Virus record (IMG/VR): IMGVR_UViG_3300026531_000005
Coordinates: 1-39,507 of that record
From: a virus
Strand: one strand, 5' to 3'
DNA: 39,507 nt
How positions within the stretch are numbered: position 1 is the stretch's first letter; every line of letters begins with the position of its first letter. Made by a program: the position numbers and the translations under genes. This document shows, one piece after another, positions 24,044-31,034 of the stretch. Under the pieces are notes generated by a model that made no database searches, was not told the origin of the DNA, and saw only the letters and a program-made list of their open reading frames with translations.

Positions 24044-24442
24044 TCAAACGATTCCAGAGTTGTAGGGAGGGACGCGCAACAGCCGCGCCACAAGCTCAAC
24101 CGCAGAACCGTCCAGGACGGTGCCCTCGGTAAAGCGCAACACCTTCCAGCCCGCGAGGGTGGCGGCGTTGTACTTCTCGCAATCAGCGACGAATCCGGAC
24201 CCCCGGGTGTGACGCCCGTTCGTCCATACGCCGCCTTCAATCTCAACCGCCACCTTCTGGGCGGGCGACGCAAAATCAATGCGCCACATGCGCGGGGGTG
24301 CAAACCGATACTCCCGCTCCGGTGCCGGCACCTTCACCGCACGCAGGTCACGCGCGAAACGCTCCTCCAGTTGGCTGGGCGCCCCCGGGAGGAATCTGGA
24401 GGGCTTCTTCGGCGCCGTCGGCCGTGCAGGACGGGTCACCAT
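24044..24442 (-). CDS. PD-(D/E)XK nuclease, DUF559/Vsr-like
   Basis: 132 residues from ATG at 24442, which overlaps the upstream TGA by one base. The order 'LEERFARDLRAVKVPAPEREY', 'MWRIDFASPAQKVAVEIEGG' (Asp56, Glu67), 'WTNGRHTRGSGFVADCEKYN' and 'LAGWKVLRFTEGTV' is that of Vsr/DUF559-type endonucleases, in which Asp and Glu bind the metal and the HTR and 'D..K...A...GW.vlRf' motifs complete the site. Such proteins act in mismatch repair, recombination or DNA resolution in phage replication operons. The substrate here is not evident. Confidence 0.85.
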   Translation of the reverse strand: MVTRPARPTAPKKPSRFLPGAPSQLEERFARDLRAVKVPAPEREYRFAPPRMWRIDFASPAQKVAVEIEGGVWTNGRHTRGSGFVADCEKYNAATLAGWKVLRFTEGTVLDGSAVELVARLLRVPPYNSGIV

Positions 24443-24636
24443 CACAACGCCCCCATGCGCTTCAGCGCCCTGTCGTGGCAGTTCACGAGGATCCCGTGCC
24501 ATTCGCCGCGCCGGTCCCAGTACGTGCGCCGGCACAGCGCGACTTCGTCAAGGTTGAATTCCTTCATCTGCACCAGTTCCGTCAGCCGATTCTCGATCTT
24601 GGCCGGCAGCGCCTTTGTGTTTTTCTGTTCCGTCAT
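24442..24636 (-). CDS. Small protein, function unknown
   Basis: 64 residues starting MTEQKNTKALPAKIENRLTE. A helical N-terminal half is followed by 'LCRRTYWDRRGEWHGILVNC', which has Arg/Trp-rich content and one Cys-His combination (CHDRALKRMGAL at the end). No family is recognised. AGAGGGAATGAAGAG precedes the ATG, so translation is likely. It overlaps the nuclease gene by one base. Confidence 0.65.
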   Translation of the reverse strand: MTEQKNTKALPAKIENRLTELVQMKEFNLDEVALCRRTYWDRRGEWHGILVNCHDRALKRMGAL

Positions 24637-24863
24637 CTCTTCATTCCCTCTGTAGGCATGAACCCGAGCTGGACAGACCCCGCCTTTCCTGTGGGGCCTT
24701 CACATGAACCGTCGCCGTTCCATGACCCGTCAGCCTTTTCGATCCCAGGGTGCTAACCTCGCCGCCCTTGCTCCTGTTTCAGATCTATCCCACGGTAGGA
24801 GCCTCTTCCCCGCGTCGCCGCCGTTACGCTATGTCCGACCGACGCGGGTGCTGCCTGCTGGCG

Positions 24864-25727
24864 CTACGTCGCCATGGCGGCCCTCCTGGCGGCGCCAAGC
24901 TTGAGAGCGACCGCCAACAGTCCGGCACGCTGGTGCAGGTCGTTGGCGTCCTCGCCCATCACGTCGCTCATGCAGTACGCCAACCCCGCCGCCTGGACGG
25001 CACGCTCACCTGCGCCGCTTTCGTCGTTGTCGGCAAAGGCATACTTGCGCCCCGGGATCAATCCGGCGACGTGCCGCAAATTGATGTCGCTGAAGCACAC
25101 CAGGACGGACGCATTCAAGCGCATCTGCTTCACGGCCGCGTCAACGGACAGCCCGGTGGCGTACCCCTCGCACAGCACCGTTTCCAGGGCGCGAGGCGGC
25201 CCCAGGCGAAGCACCGCCCCCGTTGCGCGCATGCCATAGGCCATCTTCTTGGCCCACTCACGCTTGTCCCCATCCCACCGGATACGCTGCACCCCAACGA
25301 TTCGGTTGTCGGACACGTCCCGCATGGGAATCACCAGCGAGTCGTCCTCGGCGATCAGCCCTTTCAGCGCCGGGAATCCTTTGCGATGCAGATAGCCATG
25401 CAGGCCGGGCACGCAAGAACGGATCAGCGCCTCAGCCTGGAGCGCCGCTCGCTGCTGGCGCGCCTTCTGGCGCTGCTGTTCGGCGGCACGCTTCCGGCCC
25501 CAGGCCCGCTTCTCTTCTTCGGTCCAGGGCTTGAACTCGCCCCCGTACCAATGCACCTCGCCGTCGCCGTCCCAGGCCATGACCCATCCACGCTGGCCGT
25601 CCCAGAAGTAGGCGCCGTTCTTGCTGCGTTCGTGCGCCGTGGTGGCGCATCGGCGGATGCGTTCACTCGGATAAAGGTCCCCCACCAGGACGCCGCATAC
25701 CCGCGCGAATTCGCTAAACGTTTGCAT
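24864..25727 (-). CDS. Toprim-domain primase-like protein
   Basis: 287 residues. The C-terminal half is a Toprim domain: 'TVLCEGYATGLSVDAAVKQM' with Glu187, 'SVLVCFSDINLRHVA' and 'KYAFADNDESGAGERAVQAA' with the DND metal site (Asp233, Asp235), ending 'GEDANDLHQRAGL'. The N-terminal part has 'KNGAYFWDGQRGWVMAWDGD' and a charged helix (~70-95). It lacks a helicase motor, but the SF2 helicase gene lies just upstream with a 14-base overlap, so the pair probably makes primers and unwinds at the origin. Confidence 0.88.
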   Translation of the reverse strand: MQTFSEFARVCGVLVGDLYPSERIRRCATTAHERSKNGAYFWDGQRGWVMAWDGDGEVHWYGGEFKPWTEEEKRAWGRKRAAEQQRQKARQQRAALQAEALIRSCVPGLHGYLHRKGFPALKGLIAEDDSLVIPMRDVSDNRIVGVQRIRWDGDKREWAKKMAYGMRATGAVLRLGPPRALETVLCEGYATGLSVDAAVKQMRLNASVLVCFSDINLRHVAGLIPGRKYAFADNDESGAGERAVQAAGLAYCMSDVMGEDANDLHQRAGLLAVALKLGAARRAAMAT

Positions 25728-27264
25728 TCGCGCCTTCCTTGGCTTTGCCCTTCAGATAGGCGAGACGAAGCGATGTGATCTTGCCCAGCGTGTTGCGGCT
25801 GGGCGCTGTGTTCGGCATGTCGTGAAACTTCCAATCCCAAGAGGGCCAATCGCCCGTGATGTCGTGAAAGAGCGCCCGCGCGCGCTTCTCCTGCTTGTCC
25901 TCGGTGGACTTCTCGCGGGCGAAGGTGCAAAGCTGCTCGTAGAGGTGGCGCCGGTCGTCGGCCAGCTTCTTGTTGCCCAGCATCACCGGCTGCATTTCGC
26001 CCGCCTCGACCTCGACCAGGGCCTGTTTCTGCGGCTCGAAGCCGCAGGCCATGCAGCGGCGCGCGAATGGCGTATGGCCGCAGGACGGGCACCCTTCGCG
26101 CTCGGCGTCCTTGGTTTCTCGACGGATTTCCTTGTCGAGCTTCTCGCCCAGGTCCAGGGCGATCAGGCCGTTGTAGAAAATGTTCTCGAAATCCTTCAGG
26201 AACCGGATGAAGTTGCCGGAGTGGTCCAGCAGGATGCAATCCACCTTGCCCGTCTCAGGCGATCCGCGCAGGCCGCGCCCCCACATCTGGATGGCCGTGG
26301 ATAACGACTTTCGCAAGGGGCGGCAGTCGATCACGCAGCCCACGTCCTTGACGTCAAAGCCCTTAGCCAGGGCTTCCACGCTGATCAGTACCCGGATGAT
26401 CGAGTCGGGCTTCTTGTATTCGGCCAGGAGCATTTCGCGCTCGGCCGACGTGGTGTTCTGGCTGAATACCGCGGCGTGGACGCCCGCCTCATTGAACTGG
26501 CGACACAGTTCTTCGCAGTGGGCGATGGTCGAACCAAAGCAGATGGTCTTGCGCCCTTCGCCGTGCCGAATCCACTCCGATACCACGTCGCCGACGATCT
26601 TCATACCGCGCTCGGCTGCGGAAGACTCGGTCCACTCGCCCCCGGCGGTGTTGGCGCCTTCCATGTTGATGCGCTTGGCGCTCAACACCCGCATAGGGAC
26701 CAGGATCCCCTGTTGCGTCAGGTCGTTCATGGTCGCTGCGTTCACCAGGTTGGTGAACAACTTCCCCAGGCCAGGCGAGAACGGTGTCGCGGATAGCCCG
26801 ACCACCGATGCGGTGCAATTCTGGATATGCTCGGTCCACACGCCCAGCTGCGTGTGCGCCTCGTCGATGATGATGACGTCAGATGCCGGCCAGCCGCGGC
26901 TCGCCAAGGTTTGCGCGCTGGCGATCTGAAATGGCAAGCTGGGATTGACACGCCAATGGTTCGCCTGGATGACCCCGTGGTTGCTCAGACCGTAGCTGTC
27001 TGCGGCTTCGCTGGTCTGGTTGATCAGCGTCACGCGATCGCACACGAACGTCGCGCGTTTGCCGCGCTGCAGCGCCTCATTGGCGATCCGCAGGCCCAGG
27101 TAGGTCTTGCCCGCCCCCGTGGGCGCCATGATCAGCTGGTTCTTGTGGCCGGCCCGGCGGCCTTCCCGTAGCAGCTCGTGCGCTGTCTGCTGGAACGGTC
27201 GCGGCGGCGGGAAAGACGTGGCAGCTGCGCTGGCTTCGGTCTCGGGAAATAGCGTGTTGTTCAT
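25714..27264 (-). CDS. SF2 DEAH-box helicase (UvrB/Res/II type)
   Basis: 516 residues. Motif I 'APTGAGKT' is at residues 47-54, motif II 'IIIDEAH' at 131-137, motif III 'GLSATPF' at 156-162 and motif VI 'QMWGRGLR' at 326-333. Two cysteine pairs (CPSCG at 392-396, CMACG at 404-408) form a zinc site. The domain order matches the small phage helicases that accompany Toprim primases in Burkholderiales phages. It unwinds DNA or remodels protein-DNA complexes during replication. It overlaps the ParB-like gene by ATGA. Confidence 0.93.
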   Translation of the reverse strand: MNNTLFPETEASAAATSFPPPRPFQQTAHELLREGRRAGHKNQLIMAPTGAGKTYLGLRIANEALQRGKRATFVCDRVTLINQTSEAADSYGLSNHGVIQANHWRVNPSLPFQIASAQTLASRGWPASDVIIIDEAHTQLGVWTEHIQNCTASVVGLSATPFSPGLGKLFTNLVNAATMNDLTQQGILVPMRVLSAKRINMEGANTAGGEWTESSAAERGMKIVGDVVSEWIRHGEGRKTICFGSTIAHCEELCRQFNEAGVHAAVFSQNTTSAEREMLLAEYKKPDSIIRVLISVEALAKGFDVKDVGCVIDCRPLRKSLSTAIQMWGRGLRGSPETGKVDCILLDHSGNFIRFLKDFENIFYNGLIALDLGEKLDKEIRRETKDAEREGCPSCGHTPFARRCMACGFEPQKQALVEVEAGEMQPVMLGNKKLADDRRHLYEQLCTFAREKSTEDKQEKRARALFHDITGDWPSWDWKFHDMPNTAPSRNTLGKITSLRLAYLKGKAKEGANANV

Positions 27265-28211
27265 GCCGTGCCCGTCCTCTTTTCCAGCGCGTCCAGCTTG
27301 CGCTTGTAGGTCTTGGCCGTCTTCACCGCGGCGTCCTTCTCGCCGATCAGGCCATTGACGCGTGTGGTCAGAACCCGGTTTTCCTCCGTCAAGCGGGCTA
27401 CTTCAGCCATGGCTGCCGCCAGCTTGTCGTCCGCCTCGAATACGCGGGCCATCATCTGGTTGTCCGCGCTGAGACGTTCGTAATCCGCGAGCATTTCGGC
27501 CTGCGCGTCGTCGCCTCCAGCGGCGTTGACCTGGCCGGACATCGACGGAGGCACGTCGGGCGCTTGCGGCGTGCCGGATGCGGGTTTCGCCGCCTTGGTG
27601 CGCGCGGCCTTCTTGATCGCCTCCGGACCTTCAGCGGCAAGCGCGGCCTGCTCTTCCTGTGGCAGAGTCGCGACCACGGCCGCGTCCTTCAATGACAGCG
27701 CCCCCGCCTTCACAGCGTCCTTGATTTCGGGCGCGGCCTTTCGGCTGACACTCTTGGCCTGCTCGATTGACCTGACGCTCACCCCGGCGGACGCCGCCAT
27801 GTCCGCAGCCGACTTCGCGGCTAATTCCGCACCCGGTGCGGAGTTACGCTCGGCATCCTGATATTCCGCACCGGGTGCGGAATTAGCGCTGATAGGCTTG
27901 CCGATCGAGCGCCACTGCCACAATTCAGTTTCAATCAGCGCCCAGGCACCAGCGGACAGGTGGCGGCGCTCCTTGTTCTGCGCCTTCACGAAGTCGACCG
28001 GCTCCACGTCGGCCGGCAGCTCGCGCTCGGGGCACGGCATGCCCAGGTCCACGCAAGCGCTGTAGCGGTGCCAGCCGTCGATCACCATCCCTTCGAATAG
28101 GGTGATGGGGTTCTGCACGCCAATGCACTCGACGCTGTCTTTCAGCGCTTGAAATTCGGCCGCGCTCATCGCCGGGAATGCGGCGGATAGGGGGTGTTGC
28201 CGGTATGTCAC
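27261..28211 (-). CDS. ParB/sulfiredoxin-fold DNA-binding protein with coiled-coil tail
   Basis: 316 residues from GTG at 28211 (AGGAGG 11 bases upstream; GTGA overlap with the gene before). The N-terminus has ParB-like 'IGVQNPITLFEGMVIDGWHR' and 'YSACVDLG', then 'FVKAQNKERRHLSAGAWALI'. An HTH-like region 'ADMAASAGVSVRSIEQAKSV' and a C-terminal coiled coil (about 255-310) follow. Residues ~112-132 hold two copies of NSAPGAE, encoded by palindromic DNA. Proteins of this type bind DNA or cut it as ParB-like nucleases; partition is not implied. Confidence 0.82.
   Translation of the reverse strand: MTYRQHPLSAAFPAMSAAEFQALKDSVECIGVQNPITLFEGMVIDGWHRYSACVDLGMPCPERELPADVEPVDFVKAQNKERRHLSAGAWALIETELWQWRSIGKPISANSAPGAEYQDAERNSAPGAELAAKSAADMAASAGVSVRSIEQAKSVSRKAAPEIKDAVKAGALSLKDAAVVATLPQEEQAALAAEGPEAIKKAARTKAAKPASGTPQAPDVPPSMSGQVNAAGGDDAQAEMLADYERLSADNQMMARVFEADDKLAAAMAEVARLTEENRVLTTRVNGLIGEKDAAVKTAKTYKRKLDALEKRTGTA
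27824..27883. repeat. Two palindromic 21-bp repeats inside the ParB-like gene
   Basis: ATTCCGCACC-C-GGTGCGGAGT (27824-27844) and ATTCCGCACC-G-GGTGCGGAAT (27863-27883) are 39 bases apart, i.e. 13 codons. The second is a perfect palindrome with one central base. Both strands of each read NSAPGAE in one frame. Confidence 0.85.
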
Positions 28212-28693
28212 AGTGGTCCTGCCTCCTGTGCAACGCGCTCCAGCGGCGCTATGGCGCGCTGAAAGCGCCTTTCAATCGCCGGCGTCCACAACCCGCGTTG
28301 CTGCAGCAGCGCCCGGGTCTCGATGGCATAGCGCCATTCCAGGCTCCGGCGATCCTGTTTGGGAATCCCGCCCTGGTCGTGGGCGCGGTGCAAATCCGGA
28401 CAAAGGGGAAAGCACAGGCTGTCGCACGCCTTCAAACCGCCGCCCTTGTCAAAATTGGGATGGCACGCCTGCGCCGGCATACCGGTGATGAGGCAGCCCA
28501 AGGCCGCCACGTTGCGGCGGTGCGCCTCGGACCGCAGCAGACTTGTTTCTTTGCGGGCCGCAGGGCGGCCGCCCCCGAGCGCCTTGGTGACCTTGTGACC
28601 CAGGCCCTCACCGCGCGACGGCTTGGCGCGCTTCATAGGCTGCCGTGCGCGCAACGGTTGGCCACGCTTCATGGGTTTCGACCGCTTCAGCAT
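28208..28693 (-). CDS. HNH/Ref-like zinc nuclease (tentative)
   Basis: 161 residues from ATG at 28693 (MLKRSKPMKRGQPLRARQPM). The N-terminal 45 residues are strongly basic. Then 'VAALGCLITGMPAQACHPNF', 'GLKACDSLCFPLCPDLHRAH' and 'DQGG' give a Cys/His arrangement close to Ref and DUF968/DUF1364-type HNH proteins, which cut DNA during homologous recombination or resolve branched DNA. The exact family is uncertain. The gene ends with the GTGA overlap to the ParB-like gene and begins within the end of a small unknown gene. Confidence 0.7.
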   Translation of the reverse strand: MLKRSKPMKRGQPLRARQPMKRAKPSRGEGLGHKVTKALGGGRPAARKETSLLRSEAHRRNVAALGCLITGMPAQACHPNFDKGGGLKACDSLCFPLCPDLHRAHDQGGIPKQDRRSLEWRYAIETRALLQQRGLWTPAIERRFQRAIAPLERVAQEAGPL

Positions 28694-28992
28694 GCGCACC
28701 CCGTACTGCTGCGGACACGCATCCAAGGGTTGTAGGCCCAGCCACCGCCGCCCCCGCGCCGGATCAGACCGGCACGCGAGGCATCGAACAAGAACGAATC
28801 CACCGCGTTCGCGGCTGCGAGTTCGCGGGGACTGCTCGCCCAAGGGCTGACGGCGACCATGTCCTTAGCGACCGCGTCGCGGAGCGCAAAGACGTCGACA
28901 ACGCCACGGGTGTCGATGATTGTTTGACGAACACGCTCCACGGTCGCGGGCGGAACGCGGTAGCCGCGGAAGGTATGAAGGCATGCGGCCAT
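28687..28992 (-). CDS. Small protein, function unknown
   Basis: 101 residues starting MAACLHTFRGYRVPPATVER. The central 'VRQTIIDTRGVVDVFALRDA' and 'DSFLFDASRAGLIRRGGGGG' look like a winged-helix style fragment (a helix pair followed by a glycine turn and 'WAY'), but this is a loose impression. Start and stop overlap its neighbours (TGATG upstream, 7 bases downstream), which supports it as a real gene in the leftward operon. Confidence 0.65.
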   Translation of the reverse strand: MAACLHTFRGYRVPPATVERVRQTIIDTRGVVDVFALRDAVAKDMVAVSPWASSPRELAAANAVDSFLFDASRAGLIRRGGGGGWAYNPWMRVRSSTGCAC

Positions 28993-29180
28993 CAGGCGTC
29001 TCCCGAACCGATCCAGATCGCGTCTGGTGCGGGCGGCGTGCTGGTGTCGCCCGGAACGTGCTGGAGGAAGGGCCAGGGCCGCATGCCCAGGTGCTGTTCC
29101 GCGCGCGTCCCGGTGTACGGCGAAGGCGACTTGTCGGCCTTTTCGGCGGGGTGAAGGGGCGTGATGGTGGCGTTAGGCAT
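28992..29180 (-). CDS. Small proline-rich protein, function unknown
   Basis: 62 residues starting MPNATITPLHPAEKADKSPS. Proline, serine and charged residues dominate; 'RAEQHLGMRPWPFLQHVPGD' is the only compact part. No motif is recognised. It shares one base with the next gene and overlaps the YdaS-like gene by 8 bases, so it is probably co-translated in the leftward early operon. Confidence 0.6.
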   Translation of the reverse strand: MPNATITPLHPAEKADKSPSPYTGTRAEQHLGMRPWPFLQHVPGDTSTPPAPDAIWIGSGDA

Positions 29181-29427
29181 GGGCGCCCCCGGCGGTAGCG
29201 ACCAGCTTCAGCTCAGGCCAGATTTCCCAATAGTCGTCGGGGTGCAGGTCGATTCGGGTGACCTTTCTCTGCGAGTTTTGCTCGATGGCAACCGAGAGCT
29301 TTTCCCCTGCAGGGCGATAGCCATACATGACATTGCGCAGATGGGGCCAAGTGGTTTTGCACGCCGCAGCAAAGGCCTGTTTCTCGTCCGAGCTGAGGGT
29401 GTCGAGGAATGTCTTGAGTTTGCTCAT
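29173..29427 (-). CDS. YdaS/Cro-like transcription regulator
   Basis: 84 residues from ATG at 29427 (MSKLKTFLDTLSSDEKQAFA). 'FLDTLSSDEKQAFAAACKTT', 'WPHLRNVMYGYRPAGEKLSV' and 'AIEQNSQRKVTRIDLHPDDY' fit the YdaS/Cro superfamily: an HTH with a helix that reads DNA, then 'R.dl.P.dy'. Cro-type proteins shut off the repressor and favour lytic growth. It is the first gene of the leftward operon and starts about where a transcript from the promoter at 29435-29463 would begin, so the message may be nearly leaderless. Confidence 0.82.
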   Translation of the reverse strand: MSKLKTFLDTLSSDEKQAFAAACKTTWPHLRNVMYGYRPAGEKLSVAIEQNSQRKVTRIDLHPDDYWEIWPELKLVATAGGAHA

Positions 29428-29434
29428 AGCCGCC

Positions 29435-29463
29435 AATCTACACCGTTTGGTGCATGCAAGCAA
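29435..29463 (-). promoter_or_regulatory. Leftward early promoter (TTGCTT-17-TAGATT) with operator in spacer
   Basis: On the minus strand, TTGCTT (29463-29458) and TAGATT (29440-29435) are separated by 17 bases, and the palindrome at 29439-29454 fills most of the spacer. The predicted start (~29428) falls one base before the YdaS-like ATG. A second weaker pair (TTACAC, about 18 bases, TGATAC) lies upstream near 29501-29472. Confidence 0.65.
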
Positions 29464-29501
29464 CCATTCGGTGTATCACCAAATGGTTTAACTATGGTGT
29501 A
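29439..29501. promoter_or_regulatory. Cluster of operator sites between YdaS-like and repressor genes
   Basis: TACACCGTTTGGTGCA at 29439-29454 is a 16-bp near-perfect palindrome. Related sites are ACCATTCGGTGTA at 29463-29475, TCACCAAATGGTTTA at 29476-29490 and a half site GGTGTA at 29496-29501. The common form is TRCACC-N4-GGTGYA. Three or four closely spaced sites between divergent regulator genes is the standard lambdoid operator plan. Confidence 0.8.
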
Positions 29502-29539
29502 ATGACGGCTTCCCCTCCGCCCCCTACGAGCAATCCGCC

Positions 29540-30217
29540 ATGAAAAACGTCGTCGACCTTCGCCGTCACAACCTCGCCCGCCTGGTGGATGAGCACGGCC
29601 TAGCCACCATCGCACGTAAGGCCGGCAAGCCCGCAAGTCAGATCAACGATATGGTCGTCGGGCGGAAGTCCTTCGGGGAGAAGGTGGCCCGCTCTCTTGA
29701 GAAAGCTCTGGATCCTGTGGCGCCGCCCATGTGGCTAGACGCAGAATCGAATTTCGCGGGTGTGATTCCAGGCCAAGGCAACGCAGCAGCCTCCGACATC
29801 GCCATTCCTCAATTCGACACGGGCGGCAAGATGGGCAATGGCCTGGAGCTGCGAGACCAGCCCGGCATCATCAAGAGCTGGAACGTGAGCCTAGATTGGC
29901 TTAACCAGAATGTGCGCGGGGCTACCTCGGCAGCAAACCTTTGCATCGTGACCGGGTTTGGCGATTCCATGCAACCCATGTTCAATCCCGGCGATCCGCT
30001 GCTGGTCGACCGGGGCGTCCGTGAAGCAGCATATGACGCGGTCTACTTTTTCAGGGTTGGCCACGAAGGATTCATCAAGCGCTTGCAACGCATCCCTGGC
30101 AAGGGGTTGGTCGCTCTATCAGAAAACTCCGCCTACCAGTCCTGGGTGATTGAGCCAGACATGGATTTTGAGATATTTGGGCGGGTGCTAATCGTGTGGC
30201 GAAGCCAATTGTTCTAA
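29540..30217 (+). CDS. S24-family (LexA/CI-type) prophage repressor
   Basis: 225 residues. The N-terminal ~55 residues have an HTH ('LATIARKAGKPASQINDMVV'). The peptidase-like domain has 'TGFGDSMQPMFNPGDPLLVD' with Ser143 and 'VGHEGFIKRLQRIPG' with Lys180, 37 residues apart as in LexA. The linker has one Ala-Gly (73-74), farther from Ser143 than in lambda CI, so RecA-stimulated cleavage is unproven. Operator sites stand on both sides of the gene. It keeps both early operons off in lysogeny. Confidence 0.92.
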   Translation: MKNVVDLRRHNLARLVDEHGLATIARKAGKPASQINDMVVGRKSFGEKVARSLEKALDPVAPPMWLDAESNFAGVIPGQGNAAASDIAIPQFDTGGKMGNGLELRDQPGIIKSWNVSLDWLNQNVRGATSAANLCIVTGFGDSMQPMFNPGDPLLVDRGVREAAYDAVYFFRVGHEGFIKRLQRIPGKGLVALSENSAYQSWVIEPDMDFEIFGRVLIVWRSQLF

Positions 30218-30230
30218 GTCACCCCCAACC

Positions 30231-30277
30231 AAAAAGCCGCGCCACACCCCAATAGGTGTACCCAGCGCGGCTTTTTT
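30231..30277 (+). terminator. Terminator of the repressor gene
   Basis: GCCGCGC (30236-30242) pairs with GCGCGGC (30265-30271), preceded by AAAAA and followed by TTTTTT. The A and T runs on either side allow termination in both directions. The loop contains ACACCCCAATAGGTGTA, which resembles an operator with a longer spacer. Confidence 0.88.
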
Positions 30278-30278
30278 A

Positions 30279-30307
30279 TTGACTTCTTATGCACCATTTG
30301 GTGTAAT
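30279..30307 (+). promoter_or_regulatory. Rightward early promoter (TTGACT-17-TGTAAT) with operator in spacer
   Basis: TTGACT (30279-30284), 17-base spacer, TGTAAT (30302-30307). The palindrome TGCACCATTTGGTGTA (30290-30305) occupies the spacer and -10 and matches the operators at 29439-29501. Bound repressor would block RNA polymerase. The promoter drives the operon beginning at 30603. Confidence 0.85.
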
Positions 30308-30602
30308 GCATAAACGCTGTTGAAGCGTGGCACTACCCCCGCAGTCCAGCCCGAAGTTGGGAAGCCCGGACAGAGTGCATCGGTGGATCTACGGAAAGAC
30401 CGACGGGAGGGCGAACAGCTGGTAAGACACGCAATTTTGATCAGAAACCGGTTTGGCCCTGATTGAAATGGCGGTGGAGAATACGCAACGCAATCTCCAC
30501 GCAAAAGAAAGGCCCCAAACCTGTTAGCGCAGGCGGGGCCGATCAATGAAGTACCGCAGTTAGCGCTGCGGCCCTCTACCTGGACGGCTTAGGAGGCCAT
30601 TT
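30308..30602 (+). other. Long leader of the rightward operon with three hairpins
   Basis: No gene is supported in these 295 bases. GTGGAGA/TCTCCAC (30474-30500), GGCCCC/GGGGCC (30511-30540) and CCGCAG/CTGCGG (30554-30571) form successive stem-loops ahead of the AGGAGG at 30591-30596. The second is followed on the minus strand by TTTCTTTT and could end leftward transcripts. Other roles, such as antitermination, are open. Confidence 0.5.
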
Positions 30603-31034
30603 ATGTCCAAGCAAGAAATCCGCCCCACGGGCGCGGAGGGGATTCCTACGCCTGCAAATATACAGCAGGCCCAGCAATTGGGAAAGACCCACCCCCTTCT
30701 CACAAGCTTCCTCGCTGGAAGCATCCCCGAGAACACTCGTGCGCTGTTGGTCACGCTGAATGAAGCAGGCCAGGTCGGCGTCAGTGAGGTGCAATTCGGC
30801 GATTCCGTTTTGAACATCAGAACGGAGCTGCGCAAGCACTTGAACGAGTGCCCCTTCAGCGACGAATGGTTGCGCGATCTGCGCGACTTCATCAATCGGA
30901 AATTGGAAGCCCGCACCCATGCGGCTCGTTGCGGCGGGGTTGCTATCCCCTCCACCAGCGGAGACGCCTTTTCCGTCTTCAACACCCCGCCGACCCAATG
31001 GGCGACTGACGGTTACGCGGGAGAAATGGCATGA
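30603..31034 (+). CDS. Early protein of unknown function
   Basis: 143 residues starting MSKQEIRPTGAEGIPTPANI, with an excellent AGGAGG site. The middle 'ENTRALLVTLNEAGQVGVSE' and 'DSVLNIRTELRKHLNECPFS' followed by 'EWLRDLRDFINRKLEARTHA' suggests a small alpha/beta fold. No family is recognised. It is the first gene after the repressed rightward promoter and overlaps the metallopeptidase gene by ATGA, so a regulatory or host-takeover role is possible but unproven. Confidence 0.75.
   Translation: MSKQEIRPTGAEGIPTPANIQQAQQLGKTHPLLTSFLAGSIPENTRALLVTLNEAGQVGVSEVQFGDSVLNIRTELRKHLNECPFSDEWLRDLRDFINRKLEARTHAARCGGVAIPSTSGDAFSVFNTPPTQWATDGYAGEMA

Noticed and set aside
24637-24863. Possible small gene between the primase-like gene and the 64-residue gene
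   Set aside because: Minus-strand starts give only peptides of 7-8 residues, and plus-strand frames are shadows of neighbours; one GGCCCC/GGGGTC hairpin lacks a T tract.
27821-27884. Terminator pair
   Set aside because: The palindromes lie inside a coding frame and have no following T tract; they are better treated as repeats.
30214-30546. 110-codon minus-strand frame after the repressor gene
   Set aside because: It runs across the repressor terminator and the rightward promoter, lacks a convincing ribosome site and family features.
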